DNA of 64,000 bases from the NCBI RefSeq assembly GCF_003217355.1, contig NZ_QJTK01000012.1, forward strand, positions 42,332 through 106,331, read 5' to 3'. This document shows positions 49,101-56,484 of this stretch, piece by piece. The DNA is from Rhodobacter viridis. GTDB taxonomy: Bacteria > Pseudomonadota > Alphaproteobacteria > Rhodobacterales > Rhodobacteraceae. The translations under genes and the position numbers were made by a program. Under the pieces are notes generated by a model. The model saw only the letters and a list, made by a program, of their open reading frames with translations, had not been told where the DNA came from and did not search any database. Each line of letters starts with the position of its first letter. Within the stretch, counting starts at the first letter, position 1.

Positions 49101-49362
49101 GTTCGTCTGGCAAAGCCAGACCAGCACCCTGCGCGACAGCCTGCGCGGGCGCATCCTTTCGGGCGAGGAACCGGGTTGGTCGGTACATCTCTTCTTGCGC
49201 AAATCCAAACTGCGCGATGGCCGCGGCGCGCCCTTCCGCTATGCGGGCCCGGTGCGTTTTGCGGGCTGGGACGGGGAGACCCCGATCACGGTTCAGTGGG
49301 ATCTTTCCGAGCCGGTTCCGGTTTCGTTGCGCCCGCTTTACGGATTGGCCGACCAGACATAG
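46174..49362 (+). CDS. HIT-PLD nuclease-SF2 helicase-DUF3427 fusion
   Basis: A 1062-residue fusion. N-terminus (about 15-105): HIT-like nucleotide-binding domain (CPICDAPMRLV, ending ETHVHFRL where the HxH motif lies). Then a phospholipase-D-like nuclease domain (about 115-265; PFHPKAWLF with HxK and GSSNLSKSAL, one HKD-type motif). Then an SF2 helicase (about 305-690; ATGLGKTYLA Walker A, VIDEFHHA Walker B, LTATPDR, QLGRGLRRATGK). Finally a DUF3427 domain (about 900-1060; FVWQSQTST, VHLFLRK). Such helicase-PLD-DUF3427 proteins are common in defence islands and resemble type III-like restriction or DNA-repair factors. It is overlapped with the methyltransferase and followed by a long non-coding region. 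Confidence 0.9.
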   Translation: MSAGRTTEANDPGAKACPICDAPMRLVVTCDAQCMVIRNGAGLLLAPRGHVARWRDLSPGDQAALAAQIGATQDLLAPGDAVVPVTLIEGETHVHFRLDPPSRARPDPLPGLPHDRALISGSDDTLHAHLRPLIDQSTAVDLSVSFLMTSGVRLVLPHLQDLLARGGRLRVLTGDYLDVTEPAALRLLTDLTGARHLFVFRASRVPFHPKAWLFTFKDGSGALIVGSSNLSKSALTDGVEWNLRQFDSHDTAPLAAARAGFEALLARPEVTDLTPDWIDAYEARRIAPRPDQSGAAEEPAEPPPNPHEVQREALAALRATRDKGYGAGLVVLATGLGKTYLAAFDSLDARRVLFVAHREEILTQAMAAFRAVRPQARMGRYSGDERDPEAEILFASVQTLARSAHLSRFDPQAFDYIVIDEFHHAAAATYRRLLAHFTPRFLLGLTATPDRSDGGDLLGLCEENLVYECDLWSGIDRKLLAPFHYFGVPDPVEYAQIPWRSGRFDEAALTEALATRARAENALDQLARRGGSRTIGFCVSRRHADFMAAFATERGLRAVAVHSGDSSAPRASALEALAAGALDIVFAVDMFNEGVDVPAIDTVLMLRPTESPVIWLQQLGRGLRRATGKTHLAVIDYIGNHRIFLTKLRTLLRAGPGDGALRLSLERFTDQLTAFPAGCEVIYDLEALDILRALIRAPRDGEELIAFYRDFRDRHGARPTASEVAHAGFNPARTGAQGWLGLVAEMGDLSAAEQAVWRAHQALFDEIETTRMTRSYKMLVLRALLEAGALPGRISLADLTARVSRMALRNPQIRADLSVAPEDEAALRGLLLAQPLKILGETPWFRLGPGVFETTFETASETAFGDLASELVDWRLHRYFQSRDMTYDLPETASLAEAAEEGSAAPWSPARTPSLWQDYPREAIAPLFGAVFNTGAWNAGIVTLKEARAMVLLVTLDKGSLSVGGHYTDHFVSPTRFVWQSQTSTLRDSLRGRILSGEEPGWSVHLFLRKSKLRDGRGAPFRYAGPVRFAGWDGETPITVQWDLSEPVPVSLRPLYGLADQT

Positions 49363-50179
49363 GAAAACGTCGGGAGATCATGCGAGCGCAATTGGCCGGC
49401 GCCAAGGTCAAGGTGCAACGAAGAGGAAAATCAACGCGATCAAAAAGCGGCGGGGATTTTCACTCCAGCCTATATGCGAAACAACCTTTCGGGCGCACTG
49501 AGTCGAAAGGACAGAAAGGAGAAAAGGGAAGAGAAAGGGCAACGTGAAAATGTTGGATGAAGGGAAAGTGGCACTGAACACGAAAAGGAAAGGGGAAAAC
49601 AAAAAGAGGCACAAAATAAGCCTAAGGAGAAAATAGGAAATCGAAGAGAAGGAAAAGGGCTCGCATATATCCGCAAGACTAACAAAAATTAATTAAAGCT
49701 TTCCGCCTCGAATTCGAGGCATTTTGGTTTTCCCTGCCCAGATCATCGACACCGAAATATTACCCAGATCGGATCGGATTATTTTTCGTGGCAGATATCT
49801 CAGCTGACCTTATCGCGCGCCGAAAGCCCGTCGTTTTGAAAAACACGACACAGGCCCTCGGATTTGGCTTAGGCTAAGCTTGACGCCCGTATATGATGGC
49901 TGTCCGCCAGATAATAGGCGATGCAATCTTGAATGCCTTTATGTCAAAAGGGTTTCTGCTTCAGGTTATGATGCTCCTTGGTACGGTAAGTTTCGCACGA
50001 CGCCGTATGCGAAGGCGACGCCCTACTGGGATTTTTCTTGCGCCATATGCGAAGCGGGTGGACTTTTCGGCATTGTATCTGCCGTCAGATGATTTTCCTT
50101 TGCGTCCCCCGATTTGTTAATTCCAGGAGATCTGAGGGGGCCGCATTGTCGGTCGGCCGGTCATAGGCCAATGGCCGGG
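49363..50179. other. Non-coding region with a purine-rich tract and short direct repeats
   Basis: No convincing gene. From about 49490 to 49690 the plus strand is very rich in A and G, unlike the rest of the GC-rich window, and ends in an AT-rich run. A similar word, GGGATTTT followed about ten bases later by GCC(T)ATATGCGAA, occurs at about 49453-49480 and 50028-50053, with a partial copy (GCCGTATGCGAA) at 50002. Short frames at 49880-50120 lack ribosome sites and recognisable families. Confidence 0.5.
49705..49733 (+). terminator. Hairpin with T-rich tail in the non-coding region
   Basis: Perfect 16-bp palindrome GCCTCGAATTCGAGGC (49705-49720) followed by ATTTTGGTTTT, a plausible plus-strand terminator 340 bp past the helicase gene. 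It could end a transcript carrying the purine-rich tract. Confidence 0.45.
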
Positions 50180-50591
50180 TTACGGCTTGGAAGATCGCCT
50201 CGGCTTCGTTCGTCTACCTTGGCGAACCATGCCGGGCTGCACATCGAGACAACGGCCTATCTCGGCCGCCCGATACAGGCCGCCAAGAGACGGCGGTGGC
50301 ATTTCGCGCTTTTGGCGAGCCTGACGGCTCACCTGAAGCCGGACGGCGACATCGGCGAGGCTTACGAGATCTGGCATCACCTCGCACATCTCGGACTTGG
50401 CAGGCAGAGCCAAGAGCGCTTACTCGACGGCGCCCGCGATGACCGTTTCCGCATTTTCGCCGGTGCGATTGAAGGCGAGCCCCGGAAGGCCCGCGACACT
50501 GACAACCGCATCATCGCAGCTCGCCCTCTTCGGACGCCTCCGTCGGAAGCGCAATTACCAGGTCGAATTCGGTCAGCTCAGCCATCGTCAT
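50180..50591 (-). pseudogene. Broken helix-turn-helix DNA-binding protein gene
   Basis: The two ends read like one small regulator family: MTMAELTEFDLVIALPTEA (50591-50535) and, after a frame change near 50510, DDAVVSVAGLPGLAFNRTG, then DLVSLADVAVRLQVSRQ, REMPPPSLGGLYRAAEIGR, a MerR/AlpA-like helix-turn-helix with a wing. An in-frame TAA stands near 50420 between GAVE and ALLALP, and about a dozen residues seem missing at the frame change. Two independent lesions make this a pseudogene. The family is usually carried by mobile elements; that part is from memory. Confidence 0.6.
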
Positions 50592-50900
50592 CTCCCGATC
50601 ACACAGCTCCGGGTTTGCGCAGCAGATCGGCAGCCTGGCCCTGCGGGTTTCGCGGCGTGCGCCAGACCGACATGCGGCAATGAACGCCAGACCGACATTC
50701 CTTCCTGGCATTTGCCGGACACAGGACACAGCACCAGTTCTGGCGCTGCGTCCCTTTACCTCCTCGACCCTCCCCCCATGCCTTCCAACTCGGCACGGGC
50801 TTTCCTGATCTCTTTTTCGGATGCCGCAATCTGCGAGAGGGATAACTTCAAATCGTCCGGTTGACAGCTGACAACCCCCGTACATTCCGCTGCAGGCGGT
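50592..50900. other. Gap without recognisable gene
   Basis: Open frames here are antisense artefacts without ribosome sites or family resemblance. The segment lies between the broken regulator and an IS256 fragment and is probably mobile-element debris. Confidence 0.4.
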
Positions 50901-51116
50901 CGCCTTTGGCTGGCATTTCAAACATGGATCCGCCGCGCCGATGTCGTCGGTATCTTTCCCAACGAGGCCTCCATCCTGCGATTGATCGGCGCCGCGTTGT
51001 TCGTGGCCAATGATGAGTGGCAGACACCGAGCCGCTACATGATGGTCGAAGCTTTCGCACCGATCGACAAAGAGGAGATCGACCCCGTTCTCAGCATCAT
51101 CACGAAAGCCGCCTGA
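50901..51116 (+). pseudogene. 3' fragment of an IS256-family transposase
   Basis: The frame ending at TGA 51114-51116 reads RADVVGIFPNEASILRL, then NDEWQTPSRYMMVEAF and IDKEEIDPVLSI, the C-terminal 65 or so residues of a Mutator/IS256-type transposase. The catalytic core is absent, so the copy is dead. The sequence just downstream (about 51120-51190) looks like the matching element end. Confidence 0.8.
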
Positions 51117-51378
51117 TCATGTGACCTCAGGCCAAACGGGAAATTACACCTCGCTGAAGGACGTGACCGTCAATATCGTCGTGTGCGATCTGCTCCGGGG
51201 TCTGGCTCACCTTGGACATCGACAAAAATTCCACACCAAAAAGGTTGCGCTGGGTGCGGAGGGATATCGCCTCGCAATGCAAGATCTGCCCGTTTTGGAT
51301 CGGGCCGCCGTTTCCGGCGCCCTTGACCTCTTTTCCTTTCTTGTCTCACTTTTGAAGTCTGTTGATCGTATTGATATG

Positions 51379-52440
51379 TCAGGCCCCCTGTCCGGCGGCC
51401 ATCTCGATTTCGGCGATACGCGCTTCCAACTCCGGAAATGCCGCCCGCAAGATGCCTTGAAGATCATCGATGCGGGCGCGACAGGCCAAGCGGCGATCTG
51501 CGTCCGCTTCGCGGATCTGCACCGTGCGCGGGACGACGGTGAGCTTTGGAATGGCAACCAAGTGCAGGCCGTTCTCGTTCGCCGAGCGAACGATCGGCAA
51601 GTCCTCACTCAGAGAAACCGACGTTTTCGTCACCGTCGCGATCAGCAGCCCCGCCAGCGCCGCAATTGCGGAATCGGCCGTGTCGCGGCGAATGATGCCC
51701 CGCCGCAACGTCGCGATCGGGTCGCAGAGCGAATACGTCGGCCCCGCTTGAGATGCCAAATGCACCCCCCATTCCACCAAGCCGTAATCGACCAGTTCCA
51801 CGATGCGGCGCGCATCGCCGCGCAAACCGACATCCTCGAAGAGGGGGCCAGCCGTGTCGATCTCCGCGAGAGCTGACGTCGCCAGAATCAGACTTCCAAG
51901 TCGACCGACCTCATTCGCCGGGAGACAGCGCATGACGCGTGGCGCTGAACCCAAACCCAACGGATCTGCATGCAGGTCCAAAAGCAGATCGAGCAAAGGA
52001 CGATCATTCTGCACAACGACCTTGCGCAAGAACCGCTGGCCGATGGCGCCGCGCACGAGATCGTTCGAGATGACGAAGGTCGCATCCGGATCATCGGCCG
52101 CCTCCGCGTCGGTTTCCTGCGTTGGCTGAGCAAGCTGGAACCTGGCGGCCGTCATGTCGCGTGGATTGGCGAGCGCCAAGGCCGAGATTTCGCCATTCGC
52201 GATCAGACCGCCCAAAAAACTCTGCGCGGTGGCGGGGCCAACGCCCAAAGTTTTGCGGATGGCCTGGATCCCGGCCCGGCTCGTCTCATTTGACGCATCA
52301 GAGGCAGCCCCCAACACAAGCAAGGTCGCGAGTTCCCCCGCCGTCGCATTGCGCGCGATCAGTTGCGCATGAACCGCGCGGTTGATTTCGAAGTAGGCCC
52401 CCGCCAGCAGGGCGCGGGGTCGTTTCGTCGTGATGTTCAT
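51379..52440 (-). CDS. Hypothetical protein with possible winged-helix N-terminus
   Basis: A 353-residue soluble protein; family not recognised. Residues about 25-85 look like a helix-turn-helix bundle (ATAGELATLLVLGAASDASNE, then AIRKTLGVGPATAQSFLGGL), so DNA binding is possible. The middle and end are helix-rich with two Leu-rich segments, and the C-terminus has a coiled-coil-like stretch (AFPELEARIAEIEM). The ATG at 52440 follows GGAGAGAG; a longer frame to 52560 is open. It stands alone between an IS256 fragment and another hypothetical gene, on the opposite strand to the latter. Confidence 0.65.
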   Translation of the reverse strand: MNITTKRPRALLAGAYFEINRAVHAQLIARNATAGELATLLVLGAASDASNETSRAGIQAIRKTLGVGPATAQSFLGGLIANGEISALALANPRDMTAARFQLAQPTQETDAEAADDPDATFVISNDLVRGAIGQRFLRKVVVQNDRPLLDLLLDLHADPLGLGSAPRVMRCLPANEVGRLGSLILATSALAEIDTAGPLFEDVGLRGDARRIVELVDYGLVEWGVHLASQAGPTYSLCDPIATLRRGIIRRDTADSAIAALAGLLIATVTKTSVSLSEDLPIVRSANENGLHLVAIPKLTVVPRTVQIREADADRRLACRARIDDLQGILRAAFPELEARIAEIEMAAGQGA

Positions 52441-52744
52441 GACTCTCTCTCCAGCGAGATAATTCCTTATTTCCAGAGAGTTGCCTCTCGCATAGGATAC
52501 CACATCAGAGCGCATGGCCAGAGCAGCATCTTGCACGGTCCACAGTTTTGACATGGCCATGCGACCCGCTTTGGGCCACAGAGCGCGCCTCGTTTCGGTC
52601 GCGTCTGCTCGCTACGTAATCAAACGTCCGGCGAGGATCGTCGCGTGACGGAGCGCGGCATGCGCGTCTTTGGCTGCCCATCGGCCTATTGCGGTGTCGA
52701 CAAAACATTGGTCCAATGCCCGAAAATCAATTGGATCATGTGTC
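52441..52744. promoter_or_regulatory. Divergent intergenic region between two hypothetical genes
   Basis: Holds the promoters of both neighbours. A CTCTCT...AGAGAG inverted repeat (about 52441-52477) lies directly before the minus-strand gene and may be an operator. No other gene or RNA is seen. Confidence 0.35.
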
Positions 52745-53797
52745 ATGCTGCTTCCCAACATCGATTTCATTGCCAAAGCCACAGGACATGGTTCGGTGGG
52801 GGCGCTGCTGATCGCCAAGGCACCAAGTGATTGGGAGGCAAAGTCTGCCGAGTATAAAATACTCGCTGAAGTGCGTTCGAGGAAAATTGTTTCCACGGCA
52901 AGATTTGAAAGATTGGCACTTGCGATATTCAATAAATATCGGCCGAATTGCAATGAAAACGCGAATGCCGCAATAATGATTTCTGTAGGGTGGGGAGATT
53001 CGGGATGCAGCCTACCTTCCGATATTCCGGATCCGCTTTCTTGGTTGTTTTGGCGCTATCTGAAAGATCACCTTTCAGATCAACACGTGAGTGCCAAGAA
53101 ATTACTCGAAGGGTTGATGAAAAAATCGCTGGAACTTCATCAGGTCGATCGGGATAAAAACGGCCAAGGCGTCGCCCCTGCGCTGCGCGATCTTGCACGG
53201 CAACCGCAGGCGGGGCCAGCGCAGGGGAATTTCCTGCTGGAGATGGCGTCGCTTTTCGAGGCGGGAAAGAACGACATCGCCGTTGTGGAATTGCAAAGCT
53301 TCTGCGCGATTTTGCTGGCGACGACATTCCTTTTTGACTCCGAAGCTGACCTGCACGCCGCATTGCGCGATCTTTTTGTCGTCGATGGGAATGCCGTCTC
53401 CCCAAAGATGGCATTTTCGCGGTGGCTGGACAGGCTTGAAGCAAGGACAGGCTACAAGAAAGATGACCTCCTGTGGGATGGTTTCGTTCTTCCCAATTTC
53501 AAGGAAGGTCTGCCGGAGGACAGGGCGCGCGAGGATCTGCTGCGAAATCCGCGGCGGTATCGGTCCGGCGAATTGGTGCCACCCTATTTCGAGGCGACGA
53601 AATGCCTGCAATCCCTTGACCCCGATTTTTCGCTGGAAGAACGCGAAAAATGGAATGGTGAAATCGAAGGACGCGAACTCGGTCTTTTGTTCGTCCTGCT
53701 GGTGGCCAATTCCGCCCGTCTGATCAAGAAACCCGGGGGGAATCCCGATCGCCCGTGCCAGGCTGTTTACGACATCTTTGCGCCGAAGGCCGGCTGA
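52745..53797 (+). CDS. Hypothetical protein, AT-richer than its surroundings
   Basis: A 350-residue protein starting MLLPNIDFIAKATGHG; family not recognised. Largely helical and soluble. It contains a Trp-rich block (PDPLSWLFWRYLKDHL, about 90-105) and a C-terminal hydrophobic helix (LGLLFVLLVANSARLI). The first 120 codons are visibly richer in A and T than the rest of the window, which suggests acquisition from another genome. No ribosome site stands out; an in-frame start at 52670 is possible. It is followed by a small gene on the other strand. Confidence 0.6.
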   Translation: MLLPNIDFIAKATGHGSVGALLIAKAPSDWEAKSAEYKILAEVRSRKIVSTARFERLALAIFNKYRPNCNENANAAIMISVGWGDSGCSLPSDIPDPLSWLFWRYLKDHLSDQHVSAKKLLEGLMKKSLELHQVDRDKNGQGVAPALRDLARQPQAGPAQGNFLLEMASLFEAGKNDIAVVELQSFCAILLATTFLFDSEADLHAALRDLFVVDGNAVSPKMAFSRWLDRLEARTGYKKDDLLWDGFVLPNFKEGLPEDRAREDLLRNPRRYRSGELVPPYFEATKCLQSLDPDFSLEEREKWNGEIEGRELGLLFVLLVANSARLIKKPGGNPDRPCQAVYDIFAPKAG

Positions 53798-53829
53798 GCG
53801 CCGACCCTCGACGTTGCGTCGGTCACGCC

Positions 53830-54000
53830 TCACTTCGGCATGGAATAGATCTGCGGGATCGCGTCATAATCTTCGTCGTCATCCCCGTAGCACCGATCAT
53901 ACCAGTCGTCGGGACGCGTGTCATGACCGCGGCTTTCCCAATAGGCATCGTTGTTGGGGTTCATCTGGTTCGAGCGGTTGTCATTGTCGTGTTTTGCCAT
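53830..54000 (-). CDS. Small acidic protein rich in Asn and Asp
   Basis: A 56-residue protein, MAKHDNDNRSNQMNPNNDAY onward, with WESRG and RPDDW blocks and a run of acidic residues before the end. Similar short NPNNDAYW..RG proteins occur widely in alphaproteobacteria (recalled, not searched); function unknown. AAGGATCAAG precedes the ATG. No membrane segment or metal motif. Confidence 0.65.
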   Translation of the reverse strand: MAKHDNDNRSNQMNPNNDAYWESRGHDTRPDDWYDRCYGDDDEDYDAIPQIYSMPK

Positions 54001-54120
54001 GGTTCTTGATCCTTGTTTGGCCGTCTGCACAAACGCGAGACAGGGCCAACATGACCGCGTTTCGGTGGCCTGGCATCTGACAGAACCGAGAAATCCCTCC
54101 CCGCTGAGCTAGGGGGCCCC

Positions 54121-54252
54121 TCAGCCGTCGAGTTGCAACAGCGTCTTGATCGCGCGGCGCTCGTCCATCGCGCGGTAGCCCTCGGCCAACCCGCCCTCGG
54201 CTTGACGCAACACGCCCATGATCTGGGCTTCGGTGAAACGGCTCTTCTTCAT
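54121..54252 (-). pseudogene. Hybrid fragment: IS3 OrfA start joined to a dehydrogenase tail
   Basis: Reads MKKSRFTEAQIMGVLRQAEGG, the N-terminus of IS3-family OrfA, joined directly in frame to AEGYRAMDERRAIKTLLQ, which resembles the C-terminus of zinc-dependent alcohol dehydrogenases. The 43-residue product has neither function. It marks an IS-mediated deletion that removed what lay between. Confidence 0.6.
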
Positions 54253-54380
54253 CGGAATCTCCTCGTCAATCTTGCCGAGAAAATTTCTCCTTCGCATCCC
54301 ATTAACCACGGGGAGGATTACCCCGGCAGCACATCTATCTATGGCGGGCGGAGTTCCGGCGGCGGGGCGAAAGCCTGACG

Positions 54381-54540
54381 GAGGAGACCGCGTTCCTGCC
54401 CGTCGAGATGACGGCCGAGAAGACGGTCACGCCCGCCATTTCACCCTCGCCGGTCGAGATCGTGCTGATGAACGGTCGGCGCCTGCGCGGGATCGAGGGG
54501 CTGTCGGCCTCAGGGCTCGCGCAGTTGATCCGGGTTGAGG
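54381..54540 (+). pseudogene. Fragment of an IS66-type accessory gene (TnpA-like)
   Basis: The frame through 54408 reads FLPVEMTAEKT then PVEIVLMNGRRLRG and EGLSASGLAQLIRV, as in the C-terminal half of IS66 OrfA proteins. The tail after about 54540 is unrelated. No other IS66 gene is seen. Confidence 0.6.
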
Positions 54541-54613
54541 CAAGTCAAAATGCGTTGTCCTTTCTACGTAGTCGCATGCTGTGTCCAGTGTCAGGTGGCC
54601 GACCACTATGACG

Positions 54614-55591
54614 TTAACCATAGTGTTTCTCCATTGAAGCCACTTGCGAAAACGCCATCGCGACATTTTCTGTAGAACGCATGTCTGCAAGAACCTGACG
54701 GGCCTCGGGGTATCTTCTGAACTTGGCAAGCCAGTACGCTCTTGTAAGTTCAACCACTTCGTACAGCCAAAGCGAGTGCGAAATGGCAACCTTGTGAAAA
54801 AGATCTCCTGATCGGAATCTACTCTCGACATCAAAAAAGACTTTGAGCGATTGATCGAATTTGTCAAATGGGATGTCGAAATCTATTGCCCCTTTGTTTT
54901 TGGGTGGTTCGGATTTGATGATTCGTTCACCCCGACCGTAGAAATCGTCGTAGATATGTAGTGAACCTACATGGTGAACGTACGTGCCGATTGGAAGTTG
55001 TAGCCAAAATGCGACCATTTCCTGGAGCGTCGTCCATTCAAATACGTTGATGGCAGATCCCCAGATTATGTCCATGCTGCGAGACGTTACTGCAAGGTTT
55101 AGAGTATTGTCGCGAACAGTAAACTGAAGAATGCTATTGCATGGAATATCTCGTCGCGTCTGGTCGTGGTCAACTTCCGGGTCAAAGAGTGAGACAATCG
55201 CCCGCCGAGAAAAGTAATCGTTTGAGAGTGTCGTCAAAATCGAACTCAGTTGATCTACTGATTTCCAGCTACGGATTCGCGGGCCATATCCACCACCGAC
55301 AGTCACCCCGTCATCGGAGAACTCCCGCATCCGTGGCAGGTATGCCTCAATGAACGACAAATCGTTTCTGCCACCGAGAACCCAGAGAGTCTCGGCGACA
55401 AGTGCGAAGACATTGGCGTTCCGTCCAGAGCTATTTGGATGTCTTCTTGACGGATATCGAATTCGGAAACTCACGTCCATGAGTTCCAAAGTATCTCTGC
55501 CGCGTGGAGAGGCGCCATCGCGGTGTTTGAACAAAAGTGTGAGAGCCGTAGTCAGGAACTCAGGATATGAATCGACATCAATTGACTGCAT
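54614..55591 (-). CDS. Thymidylate-synthase-family protein
   Basis: A 325-residue member of the ThyA/deoxynucleotide hydroxymethylase family. Hallmarks: YGPRIRSW (about 102-109), RRAIVSLFDPE (129-139), the nucleophile in IPCNSILQF (Cys151), RSMDIIWGSAINVF (171-184) and YVHHVGSLHIYDD (204-216). Asn at 182 sits where ThyA has its uracil-reading Asn; dCMP hydroxymethylases have Asp there, so a dUMP-like substrate is more likely. It is far more AT-rich than core genes and does not look like a housekeeping ThyA. It may make a modified nucleotide or act in defence; the Nmad2-domain gene nearby supports the former. Start at ATG 55591 after GGAG. Confidence 0.82.
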   Translation of the reverse strand: MQSIDVDSYPEFLTTALTLLFKHRDGASPRGRDTLELMDVSFRIRYPSRRHPNSSGRNANVFALVAETLWVLGGRNDLSFIEAYLPRMREFSDDGVTVGGGYGPRIRSWKSVDQLSSILTTLSNDYFSRRAIVSLFDPEVDHDQTRRDIPCNSILQFTVRDNTLNLAVTSRSMDIIWGSAINVFEWTTLQEMVAFWLQLPIGTYVHHVGSLHIYDDFYGRGERIIKSEPPKNKGAIDFDIPFDKFDQSLKVFFDVESRFRSGDLFHKVAISHSLWLYEVVELTRAYWLAKFRRYPEARQVLADMRSTENVAMAFSQVASMEKHYG

Positions 55592-55664
55592 CAATCGGCT
55601 CCGATGAGAGACGTGTGGCGGTGGTCTTGAGATCACAGTTGAAGGACTGCCGGTGGTTGCAATG

Positions 55665-56390
55665 TGAAGTGGTCCCACCTTTTCGGACAGTTTTGCAGCT
55701 TCTCTACGGTGTATCGGGTTTAGGTTTCATGCTGTTTTTTGCTCTTCCAAGCCGGTCCAGTATGCCTAGTCGGGCGTTCGTCGATCAAGCGCGCAATGGG
55801 GCCGGTTGGTGTTGTAGAACGCCATACAGTCTTTGACGATCTTGCGAACCTGGATCATGCCCCGCGGCGTGGTGTACGGGCCGCTGCCCGCTGGGTGTTC
55901 AATGCGACCTAGGCTGCGATCTGGCGGCTGCAGAAGAACGGATACTTGGTGAACACCCGATCAATCTCTTTTATCATCGCCAGCGTGGCTGCGTCGACCC
56001 CGACGCGCGTGTAATAGAAGGCCGAACGCTACATCTGCACCAGCTTGCACTGTTGGCTGATACTCAATTCGGGGTGGTCACGCTGGATCATTGCCCGCTT
56101 CTTTGCCGGGCTCACCTTTTGAGCCCTTCCGACAAAAAATCGTTCTCGACCGCCAACCTCCCAATCTTGGCGTGCAGCTCTTTGACCTCTGCCTCCGTCG
56201 GGCCGCTTTGCTTTCCGCCAGAAAAACGTCCACCATCCCGTCAATTGCCTGCCGCTTCCAAGTGCTGACATGATTTGGGTGCAACATCCCGCCCGCCGAG
56301 GCAGAAGTCAATTTCTACGCAGCTCTGGAAACTGAAGCCATGGCCGCGTAACTAACCCAAATCAGCCTCCGGCAAACCCGGGGCGGTTCA
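55665..56390 (-). mobile_element. Decayed IS3-family insertion sequence
   Basis: On the minus strand the element starts at the TGAACCGCCCCGG end (56390) and ends at TGAAGTGGTCCCACC (55665). OrfA pieces (HPNHVSTWKRQAIDGMVDVF) and OrfB pieces (SPAKKRAMIQRDHPELSIS, RSAFYYTRVGVDAATLAMI, AFYNTNRPHCALDR) appear in different frames with stops and a large internal deletion; 726 bp remain of an expected 1.3 kb or so. Dead copy. Confidence 0.8.
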
Positions 56391-56484
56391 GGTTCGAACC
56401 TACGCGCGCCCTAAAGTCCGATGGAGACTGGCGCTTGGTGCGCAACCCCGAAGGAGTTACGCTTGAATATGAAAGGCATTCTGG

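Noticed and set aside
45982..49188. Minus-strand open frame of 1068 codons
   Set aside because: Antisense of the methyltransferase and HIT-PLD-helicase genes; codon-position GC bias favours the plus strand.
45581..49362. Classical restriction-modification system
   Set aside because: The methyltransferase lacks NPPY/PC-type DNA methylase motifs and no target-recognition domain is visible.
49880..50120. Two overlapping short open frames
   Set aside because: No ribosome site, no recognisable family, and they lie across the repeated ATATGCGAA words.
54083..54120. tRNA-like D-arm (CTAGCTCAGCGGGGAG on the minus strand)
   Set aside because: No matching acceptor 3' strand, anticodon arm or T-arm can be built around it; at most a tRNA fragment left by integration.
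56388..56408. T-loop-like GGTTCGAACC suggesting a second att site
   Set aside because: It shares only a short core with the tRNA-Asn 3' end, and the flanking bases do not match; it is also next to an IS end.
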